Assembly (NCBI GenBank): GCA_015657535.1
Contig: JADHZB010001620.1
Location: forward strand, 1-13,039
Origin: Nephromyces sp. MM_2019
Lineage: Eukaryota > Apicomplexa > Aconoidasida > Nephromycida
Direction: 5' to 3'
Length of the DNA stretch: 13,039 nucleotides
Part shown: positions 7,462 to 13,039 of the stretch, piece by piece
Layout: each line of letters opens with the position of its first letter
Position numbering within the stretch: position 1 is the stretch's first letter
Made by a program: the position numbers and the translations under genes
Notes under the pieces: model-generated
What the model saw: the letters and a program-made list of their open reading frames with translations, nothing else
What the model was told of the DNA's origin: nothing
Database searches by the model: none

Positions 7462-8629
7462 TCAGCTAATTTCATTCAATGGTAGCAAGTAATCAACTAC
7501 ATCAAGAATCTCAGGATGCTCGTGGATTTCGCTGGTAGTAGCCACCCCAACAACAGGGAGAAGAATCTTCCGAAGATGAGATGCATATAAAATGAGATCG
7601 GCACACAAAATCAAATCAAATCCTTTAGTAGAGGAGGAAATCATATTCAAATTCTGCAGCTTTAAGCCTTCCTCATGCCAGCGATTCTTTATTCCTCTCT
7701 TTTGGATGCTTTCACGAGAATTTCGACGATTTGGAGATGAAGAAGAAGAGGCAGAAGATGAAGATGATGAGGATGAGAGTGCATCTTCACACGCATCCTG
7801 CCCCTCCAAAGTCTTCATACGGAGGCCTCTTAAGCTATTAAATTGAAGGCCGAACCTCTTTGAGCTTCCAAGCATCAAAACAGAGGCCTTGTTCTCATTT
7901 GCCAGAGATAAGAACTTACTCGCTCGCTTATAGTGTAGGAGGAGCATGTAGGGGTCGGCTATGTGGTGTGTGGAAATCCGAGACTTGAGGCGAGTGAAAT
8001 TCATGGTGGTGCGGGGTGGGGGGTGTTGTTGGGGTTGGAGTGGAAAGGAGGGTGGTGGATGTTGTGGAGGTGGAGAAGACGATGTATAGACAAAAGCACA
8101 AAGGATGACTAAAGTGAAGACTCAGAGAATGAAAAAGTTGAAGGAAACATGAAGATGGAAGAGACAGGGGAACAGACAAGGGGAGAGACAGGGAAGACGA
8201 AGCTTAGGAGGGGCTTCAGAAGGGAAATAAAGTGGCACAGCAGCCAGTAGGAGGCTAGCACATACGCTAACACACACCACTCAATAACACACGCTAAAAG
8301 ATGCTCACACATCACATACACTCAAACATTATTCAACAATACTTAGGCTCAAGCGCACACCATTTAATAACGCACACATACCCAAAAGTTACACACGCAC
8401 ACAAAATAGTCATACATTTACACACAGTCACGCGCTCACACACACGCATACACACATAGTCATAAACTCAAACACAGTCATGCACTTACACACGAAAATA
8501 AATTGTATATGCAGATATTATTAGCCCTAAAATAACGCAATCTGCTGGCCCAAGGATCTACTCCAGCTCTCTCATCATGCGCTAACTGCTGTATGTGGAA
8601 TGGATCACATAGGTGATACCCAATAGAAG
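7462..8629 (-). CDS. uS2-like (organellar small-subunit ribosomal protein S2), 3' two exons
   Basis: Exon A (8629-8490) follows cttgttttctggag and ends at a perfect GTAAGT donor. It contains LAHDERAGVDPWASRLRYF and then RANNICIYNL. Exon B (7983-7462, TGA at 7464-7462) follows a long C-rich tract whose first AG is at ctcaag. The phases agree (0/0), giving about 219 residues, with the N terminus in upstream exons. Matches to uS2 in order are AGV and ANNICIYNL (family: NGIHIIDL), and a helix LHYKRASKFL leading to ASVLMLGSSKRFG (family: ILFVGTKKQ). The C-terminal set is GFDLILCADL (family: PDLLVVVDP) and LPVVGVATTSEIHEHPEI then VDYLLPLNE (family: IPVVAIVDTN...IDYPIPGND). The usual DTN and PGND residues are altered. 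A serine run with an acidic lead (encoded about 7730-7790) interrupts the middle. Exon B could start alone at ATG 8004, but exon A's fit argues for splicing. Role: small ribosomal subunit, probably mitochondrial. Confidence 0.6.
7984..8489 (-). other. intron of the uS2-like gene
   Basis: This is a 506-bp intron with a GTAAGT 5' end, TG-rich on the minus strand for the first 230 bases. A middle part near 8100-8230 is purine-rich on plus, and the 3' end is about 80 bases of C/T-rich DNA without AG. Open frames inside it (Ser/Pro/Leu-rich) are products of this pyrimidine bias. Confidence 0.5.
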
Positions 8630-8680
8630 CTCCAGAAAACAAGTGAGATTGTGAGCGCAGGTACACTCAGTAGGTGTGTT

Positions 8681-8698
8681 TGAGTGTACATACACTCA
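8681..8698. repeat. palindrome with flanking TACACTCAGTA direct repeat
   Basis: TGAGTGTA-CA-TACACTCA forms a perfect 8-bp inverted repeat. TACACTCAGTA occurs at 8662-8672 and again at 8691-8701. A further related GTGTATATACAC follows near 8715. It lies just upstream of exon A of the uS2-like gene on the minus strand, so it is probably intronic there. Confidence 0.8.
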
Positions 8699-8830
8699 GT
8701 ACGTGGATATGTTAGTGTATATACACACAATAGAAGCTAAAAAAAATAGTTGAGTGTGTTAGAAGCTGCTCGTATAGCCTGACTAGGCCACTTCCTATTC
8801 TACCCACAAAATATGCTTAAAGAGAAGCTT

Positions 8831-8996
8831 TCAACTAGCTAGTGCTGCTCGTACACACCTTATAACGTATAGAGTATTATACAGGGAACAGCGCAGAAGC
8901 CCCAACACCTTTTTAAAAAAAAAAACAGCAGTTTTCGCAGGATTCTTTGAGGACGCCCTGCACACAAAAATTGCAAATTCCATCTTTTTTTTGAAT
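8831..8996 (-). CDS. coding-like minus-strand segment, frame unresolved
   Basis: An acceptor (cccaatgtctgcag) at 8997 and a second (tttttgtgtgcag) at 8958 precede sequence that reads as plausible protein in two frames. One frame contains MEFAIFVCRASSKNPAKTAV and runs to a stop at 8831. The other, starting at 8957, contains RPQRILRKLLFFFLKRCWG. It could supply a phase-1 end (GTATAA donor) to exon A of the uS2-like gene 200 bp further on. A run of ten or more T on this strand sits in the middle. I think an exon is present, probably the next upstream exon of the uS2-like gene, but cannot fix its frame. Confidence 0.3.
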
Positions 8997-9059
8997 CTGC
9001 AGACATTGGGATACTCGTAGGTTGATCTCTTCTTGTATGTATGTTGGCGTGTGTGTGTG

Positions 9060-9135
9060 TTAAGTTTCCACAAATAAACTGCCAAATTGAAAGGTAAACT
9101 TAGCAATACGCGCTAATAGTAGCAGCATGAAGGTG
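9060..9135 (-). CDS. possible short terminal exon with hydrophobic N terminus
   Basis: After the C-rich (minus strand) array and an acceptor ending ctcttaag, one phase base is followed by 24 codons open to TAA at 9062-9060. They begin TFMLLLLARIAKFTFQFGSL. It could equally be a first exon or part of an organelle-targeting leader if it starts at the internal ATG. The length is too short to exclude chance. Confidence 0.2.
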
Positions 9136-9137
9136 CT

Positions 9138-9320
9138 TAAGAGATCCCAGGTAGGCGGCCACGCAGTTAAGGGGGGTAGAGATGAAAGGGATGGAGATGA
9201 GGTGGGGGGAAATGAGGGGGGTGGAAATAAGGGGGGTAGAGATCAGGGGGCTACGCAGTTGAGGGGAGTATAGATAAGGGGGTTGGAGATGAGGGGGTTA
9301 AGAATTTGAGGGGGGTGGCA
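9138..9320. repeat. G-rich minisatellite with G-quadruplex potential
   Basis: Units of GGGGGGTAGAGATGA/GGGGGTTGGAGATGAG about 18-22 bp long repeat nine or more times. A higher-order period of about 92 bp is marked by ACGCAGTT at 9161 and 9253. Many G-runs of four to six lie within loop distance of each other on the plus strand. It has the opposite orientation to the C-rich array at 2465-2830, with similar (G)nTTAG/TAGAGAT flavour. The 9320-9413 segment that follows is A-rich with no gene visible. Confidence 0.88.
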
Positions 9321-9413
9321 AGAGATGAAACATGTAAACACAAAAGCAGCAAAACTAACAAAATAGATGATGAAGAAGATAAAAACAAAAAAAAGTCTAA
9401 AAATGTCAATTTT

Positions 9414-10009
9414 TTAGCGTTGAGGCATAATTTCATCGATTTTAGTAGAACTTATTGTACAAACAAACCAGGAAACTTCATCTTTAGAAGTTTTTTCAAT
9501 GAAATGATGAGAAAGAGATGAAAGCCAAAAACTCACAAAATGAGGAATATTCAAATTTTTTGAGCAAATCCTTGAAAATCGCAAAAAAAAAACTTTAAAA
9601 CGTCTAAACTCCCTCTTAAATTCTGATATAAAGAGTTTCCACTTAACAAGGCCTGAAAGCAAGGTGAAGATACAAGAATCGACGCATACATACGCATAGA
9701 TGTATCCATACACACACAAAGATGTATCGGCACACCAATCGACACGCACACATATATAAAGATGGACACGCACACGAATCCACACATGCAATACACACAC
9801 AAGCACGCAGCTTCACCTACCAGCACACAAACACGCCGATTAATCTAGCCACACGCACACAAACCCACACGCGTACACACACGCAACTTCACCTACGCAC
9901 GCACACACACACACAGCTTCACCTACCCACCTGCGCTGCCCTTCCTAAGAGATACGCGCGCACTTTCGCTATCGCTAATTGGATTTTTTGCAGGTAAATT
10001 TTCGAGGCT
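9414..10009 (-). CDS. two-exon 3' end of an unidentified basic protein (frame ambiguous)
   Basis: Exon one (10009-9931) follows actttttccccgattgcag and ends at CAG|GTGGGT. Exon two starts at 9652 after caccttgctttcag. Frame 1 reads SLENLPAKNPISDSESARV, then SLRKGSA. The junction gives a glycine, followed by LVKWKLFISEFKREFRRFK and on to DEIMPQR with TAA at 9416-9414. Frame 2 reads KIYLQKIQLAIAKVRAYLLG, RAAQ, then ALLSGNSLYQNLRGSLDVL and stops earlier, at 9551. Both frames keep phase across the 278-bp CA-rich intron. A perfect GTGAGT in exon two (near 9540) is a possible additional donor. Frame 1 is longer. Frame 2 has the more helix-like composition. A ten-base A/T homopolymer in exon two could also hide a frameshift. 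The protein is not recognised. Confidence 0.4.
9668..9930. repeat. CA-rich intron tract with CAGCTTCACCTAC motif repeats
   Basis: CAGCTTCACCTAC or a one-base variant occurs at 9808-9820, 9884-9896 and 9914-9926, each followed by CA-rich DNA. Earlier, CACACRAATCSACRCA-like phrases repeat near 9675-9785. The Thr/His-rich open frame on the plus strand is repeat-derived. Confidence 0.75.
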
Positions 10010-10052
10010 CTGCAATCGGGGAAAAAGTGGATCCCTGCCCGTCTAGAATGCT

Positions 10053-10891
10053 GTAAATGCTCCACCCCCTCTTCTTCTGTAAAACTCCGCACACACGGGG
10101 CCTTTCGCTTCCCTGAGATTCAGAATGCAAAACACCCGCACACTGACACATTAATATTCACGCACACGTACACTAACAGTCTATACACACACACACATTA
10201 ATTGCATAGAAATGTGCATGTTCTCACTTCATGTTTAGCCAACTTTGCGCACCTTTGTAATGTATATTTTCTCAACACGCACACATTGATATTCATACAC
10301 ACACCCACCCATATTGATATTCACGCACACACACAAGTAACTGGAAGGAAACGCGCACACACTGTCTGATCAGCTTTTCTACTCATCACGGAGATGCTTG
10401 CCAGATGCTGTTAAGGCGTTTATTCATCTGCTTTTGTAGGAAACGTATGAAAATCGCTTTTTCTTTGTTTTTTTATTCTCTTCTTCATTGCTGGTGTGCG
10501 TGTGCGTCTATGTTTTGGTGTTTACTTATGTCTGCGTGCGCGTGTATGTTTTTGGTGTCTTTGTTTCCATTTGTGTATCTGTTTTTTCTCGTGGATGTTT
10601 ATGCATCTTCTAGATCTCTGAATGCAATCATTTACAGCTGCAATTCTATGGAAAATGCTTGTGGAACGGTTTTCTGCTATTTGATAGAATTTGAGAAATC
10701 CTCCGACATTTTACAATATTAAGAGAAAGAGGAATTGGCTACTGGATGATAGCCCTGACTGTCACAACCCTTTCCTTCTGTGTGTGTGTGTGAGAGTATG
10801 CATGTTGGTGTATTTGTGTATCAGAGCGTGTGTGTGGTTGTCTTTATGAGAGTGTGTTTGCTGGTTCGTGTTTGTGTGTGTTTATTTATAG
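10053..10891. other. no firm gene; CA-rich then TG/T-rich flank
   Basis: 10140-10360 is CA-rich with three or four copies of a (TTGAT)ATTCACGCACAC phrase. 10430-10620 is T/TG-rich and gives a hydrophobic Cys/Phe-rich frame that I regard as biased composition. 10612-10720 is complex. The minus strand offers an acceptor (tatcaaatagcag) followed by KTVPQAFSIELQ and GTAAAT. The plus strand offers an open frame to 10722. I cannot decide between them. Confidence 0.35.
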
Positions 10892-11577
10892 ATGTTCTTA
10901 TCAAAAATATCGTCTGTTTGTGCCCAGAATATAGTGCGCAAGTCTTTAACGTAGTGTGTGTTCTGTGTGTGGATTTTTGTGTCTTTAAGTATGCTAGTAT
11001 GAGAATTGAAAAGCCTTTACGCGTATATCAGGATTGCAAGTGGCTGAGCATTTTAACTACAAAATCATGTAAGCATAGGTGTACGTACACTCGGCATATT
11101 GCTAGCTTCAGCTAACATTATCGACTGCTTGCGTGTGTGTGCTGTGCAAGTTCCTAGTTTCATGTGAGTGTATGTACACCCGCTTATCTGCTGCTACTTC
11201 TTTTGATATCCATCTGATTTCTGCTTTTTTGCTCTTTGTGCTTGTCTTCACAGTATTTATCCTCGTATTCTTCTTCTTCTTCTTCTTGTACTTCTTTACT
11301 TCGCACATATTTCCTCTTTTTGCTTCCTCTAGTTTGTTTGAAATTTTTTGCTTTTATCTTAATTTTCTTTTTTTTTCTTCGATAAATGTCATGTGTGCGA
11401 AATCTTCTTGTTTGGCTTCAGATCTCTGCTCCATTGAGCGTATGTACACCCGCCTATCTTAAGAGAAGCTCTTTCATTGAAGTGCATCCATTTGAATTTT
11501 GTGTGTTGTGCAGCGATCCTAGGCCCCTTGAAGCAGGTATCTATGAATTTGAGCGTATGAATCTGGGTTTTTCCTGA
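10892..11577 (+). CDS. 81-residue protein in four small exons (candidate)
   Basis: ATG at 10892 directly follows tttatttatag. Exons 10892-10950, 10998-11068, 11112-11163 and 11514-11577 (59, 71, 52 and 64 nt) are bounded by GTAGTG...CTAG, GTAAGC...TTCAG and GTGAGT...GTGCAG. They sum to 246 nt, exactly 81 codons plus TGA. The protein begins MFLSKISSVCAQNIVRKSL, an amphipathic Ser/Lys/Arg leader of mitochondrial type. MRIEKPLRVYQDCKWLSIL follows, and it ends DPRPLEAGIYEFERMNLGFS. Two introns are only 43-47 bp. The weak points are the small exons and competing reads. The last exon could extend upstream from an acceptor at 11420, reading through IEVHPFEFCVLC in the same frame as DPRPLEAG. A different chain using an 18-nt exon at 11421 also stays open. 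No family is recognised. Confidence 0.35.
11167..11459. repeat. 23-bp direct repeat pair
   Basis: AG(T/C)GTATGTACACCCGC(T/C)TATCT occurs at 11167-11189 and 11437-11459, 270 bp apart, with two differences. The core TGTATGTACA resembles the perfect palindrome GTGTACGTACAC at 11079-11090. Between the copies the DNA is strongly T-rich (11220-11385), giving only a Phe/Leu-rich frame. Confidence 0.85.
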
Positions 11578-11973
11578 GGACCTCCCACACACACATGCAA
11601 ACACGCACGCGCAGGCGACTATCCTCCTGACTTCATGGCCACACGTATGTTAGGTGTAAACATTTTAAATTCTGGCTAGGAAAAGATTAGGGTATATCTT
11701 GTTTGGGTGTGTGCGTGCCTATTTGTCTGTGTAGGCAGATTCGTGTGTGTAGGCTGATTTGTGTGTGTAGGCTGATTCGTGCGTGTTGGATAATTTGTAT
11801 GCGTTCACCTGTTCACGTGTGCTTACCTGTTGATGCATATTAACCAGTCAATTTGTATGCTAATTCTTGTGTGTTCACCTATTGATGGGTGCTAGCCTCT
11901 CTTTGTGTGCCTGTTTCAGTGTGTGTGTGTGTGTGTGTGTTTGAAAGGTGACTGTGTGTGCCTCTCTTGGCAG
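11578..11973. other. intergenic or intronic TG-rich region
   Basis: A short CA run (11585-11610) is followed by TG-rich DNA. A phrase TTGTGTGTGTAGGCTGAT repeats about every 20 bp at 11735-11790. GTTCACCTRTTGATG-like phrases follow at 11800-11890, and a pure TG run at 11920-11940. It would be the intron before the exon at 11974. I see no other gene in it. Confidence 0.55.
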
Positions 11974-12196
11974 AAAGCTAGCATCAGCGTGCAAAACACA
12001 AACTTACGAGGATTTTCTTTGATTTCCTGGACGTTTTTCATATTTATTCCCTTTTCTTCAGGTAAATTCAACTCCCAAAAACATCTGCACACACGTACAT
12101 ATGCGCATTTGCTTAAAGATCTCATTTTCTAGGTTAACAGACTTTCCTTCCCCAGCCATTATACTTTCTCCTGACAGACAAGCTTATCGCATGTGA
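11974..12196 (+). CDS. 3' end of a membrane-protein-like gene, two exons (candidate)
   Basis: After gtgcctctcttggcag (AG at 11972-11973), 88 nt read KASISVQNTNLRGFSLISW, then TFFIFIPFSS, ending with one base at a strong donor CAG|GTAAAT (12062). The intron is 94 bp and ends ctttccttccccag. The next exon's two bases complete alanine, followed by IILSPDRQAYRM and TGA at 12194-12196. The phase agrees, and other acceptors in between would stop at once. The Phe/Ile/Trp-rich run could be a transmembrane helix next to a short polar tail. The incoming phase is 0, so upstream exons are required. It may be a separate gene from the 10892-11577 candidate. It converges with the minus-strand exon at 12235, leaving 38 bp between stop codons. 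Confidence 0.4.
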
Positions 12197-12234
12197 AGAT
12201 ATAGCGACTTCTTAGTTCTGTGGATGCACGCACA

Positions 12235-12470
12235 TCAGAATCTTGGTGTGTTGCACGAAGCTATTAGTATAGCAACTGTGTGTTCCTCTTCATTCTGATA
12301 AAGATAGCCTGTGCAGCTGGTCCTTTCAGAAACCGATAGAGACGTGCACACGCTGAATAAAGCGAGATAAACAGCATACAAGATGATATCTCCTAATTGG
12401 CATGTATTGATACTTTGGTGACGAGGCTTATGCACAAAACGTAGCCAAATGGAAAGCTCAATATGTGTGG
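12235..12470 (-). CDS. terminal exon of an unidentified membrane protein
   Basis: On the minus strand an acceptor (agatttcttgctaag) precedes two phase bases and 77 open codons ending at TGA 12237-12235. An in-frame TAA lies immediately before the acceptor, so the splice site and not an ATG must start this segment. It reads THIELSIWLRFVHKPRHQSI, then a hydrophobic helix (DIILYAVYLALFSVCTSLSV), a polar stretch (RTSCTGYLYQNEEEHT) and VAILIASCNTPRF. The composition is varied and independent of the CA/TG repeats, so I regard it as a real exon with one likely transmembrane segment. The upstream exons would lie in or beyond the CA-rich region 12490-12830, but I found no convincing one. The family is not recognised. 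Confidence 0.5.
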
Positions 12471-12584
12471 CTTAGCAAGAAATCTAGAGCTCATGCGGTT
12501 TAACACACACACGTAACATACTGGCAAGAAAAGTGGAGCATAAACCTATAAGTAAGGAAAGAAAAGTATATACACAAAGAGGCA

Positions 12585-12830
12585 CCTACACACACCCGAA
12601 AAGGGATACCCAAACCCGCATGAAGAAGCACCCAAACCAACGTGAAGAATCCCCCGCACACACACGAAAAAACCCCCAGGCACGCTCAAAGAAGCACCCA
12701 CTAGCACAGACGAATTCTCTCCCACGTACATGCCAATAAACACCCAACAGAACACACAAAGAAGCATCCACCTACACACGCAAGACCCACCCTCTAACAC
12801 ACGCCAACTAGCACCCCCCCACACACACAA
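12585..12830. repeat. CA/C-rich degenerate repeat with AAAGAAGCAYCCA motif
   Basis: The phrase (A/G)AAGAAGCAYCCA occurs near 12622, 12688 and 12758 (about 66-70 bp apart). It is separated by ACCCCC- and CACACA-rich DNA. Open frames on both strands here are compositional. Confidence 0.65.
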
Positions 12831-12856
12831 ACTCCCACCACCTCAGCAGCCGTCAG

Positions 12857-12884
12857 CCAATAGCTTATGCCACTTGCATATAAA
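12857..12884 (+). promoter_or_regulatory. CCAAT and TATAAA-like promoter candidate
   Basis: GCCAATAG (CCAAT at 12857-12861) is followed 18 bases later by CATATAAACTC (TATAAA at 12879-12884), 55 bases before an ATG at 12939. The spacing fits a core promoter with a C-rich leader. The same leader also reads as a pyrimidine tract ending in AG at 12936-12937, so the ATG might instead be inside an internal exon. Confidence 0.3.
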
Positions 12885-12938
12885 CTCAAATCTACACTCC
12901 ATCTCCCCGTTCCCCCTCACACCCCCCTCATACCCAGA

Positions 12939-13039
12939 ATGACAACTTTTTCTTCAACCTATCCCTCCTACTATGACGTAGAGCTCAAGCAAGTCCCCAC
13001 AGCCCCTTCAAGCAATACCAATCACCCTGCCCCCCTCAC
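12939..13039 (+). CDS. 5' part of an unidentified Tyr/Ser/Pro-rich protein, cut by window end
   Basis: ATG at 12939 opens a frame that is still open at the window edge (33 codons). It reads MTTFSSTYPSYYDVELKQVP, then TAPSSNTNHPAPL. The other two frames stop early. The region is rich in Ser, Thr, Tyr and Pro, with no signal peptide, so it looks like a disordered N terminus. A C-rich tract with no AG until ctcatacccag just before the ATG resembles the acceptors of the other genes. The exon may therefore be internal or preceded by a 5' UTR intron. The protein cannot be identified from this fragment. Confidence 0.5.
   Translation, partial: MTTFSSTYPSYYDVELKQVPTAPSSNTNHPAPL

Noticed and set aside
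9551..9997. His/Thr/Arg-rich plus-strand frame in the CA tract
   Set aside because: Derived from CA repeats, on the opposite strand to the better-supported two-exon model.
10405..10722. 105-codon plus-strand frame rich in Cys, Phe and Leu
   Set aside because: Composition follows the T/TG-rich DNA. Several internal acceptor-like sites and a competing minus-strand reading argue against a single exon.
11421..11536. Chain using an 18-nt exon (11421-11438) and a 23-nt exon (11514-11536) linking 11068 to 11974
   Set aside because: It stays open and in phase, but exons this small can be found by chance in T-rich DNA. The four-exon 81-residue model needs fewer assumptions.
12546..12830. Minus-strand Gly/Val/Cys-rich frame and plus-strand His/Lys/Pro-rich frame
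   Set aside because: Both are readings of the same CA/C-rich degenerate repeat. Neither has start or splice support.

Overview
The window is nuclear DNA from an intron-rich eukaryote, probably a compact-genome protist. Three things support this. Splice signals (GT...AG with long pyrimidine tracts) join short exons in frame. One of the few recognisable proteins is a nucleus-encoded organellar-type ribosomal protein (uS2-like) interrupted by a serine-rich insert. There are no bacterial-style operons or ribosome binding sites. I cannot name the organism. Nearly all non-coding DNA is degenerate TG- or CA-rich sequence whose strand switches every few hundred bases. This low-complexity DNA creates many long but meaningless open frames (Cys/Val- or His/Thr-rich), which I left out.

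Layout. 1-88 is a (TG)n microsatellite inside an intron, followed by a terminal plus-strand exon (187-298). 299-1160 is TG-rich spacer. 1161-1714 is a two-exon plus-strand candidate whose intron holds a 29-bp minisatellite. 1715-2830 has TG-rich and then C-rich repeats, with one possible exon (2301-2391). 3104-3816 is a minus-strand two-exon candidate overlapping a 40-56 bp minisatellite. 3860-4345 is CA-rich. 4415-5991 is the best-supported gene: a signal-peptide exon joined in phase to a large exon, giving a secreted, alanine-rich, cysteine-free protein of about 296 residues. Its frame is broken only by a single ambiguous base. 6130-6465 is a minus-strand exon. 6701-7411 is a small basic plus-strand gene candidate. 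It converges on the minus-strand uS2-like gene (7462-8629), upstream of which lie more minus-strand exon candidates (8831-9135). 9138-9320 is a G-rich minisatellite. 9414-10009 is a minus-strand two-exon candidate. 10892-11577 is a four-exon candidate for an 81-residue plus-strand protein. 11974-12196 is the end of a further plus-strand gene, converging on a minus-strand terminal exon (12235-12470). The window ends in the start of another coding exon (12939 onward).

The genes share no obvious pathway. The uS2-like protein would act in organellar translation. Several short basic proteins could be organellar too, but that is inference. All exon models other than 4415-5991 and 7462-8629 rest on splice motifs, phase agreement and protein-like composition only. 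They should be treated as hypotheses to test with RNA reads.
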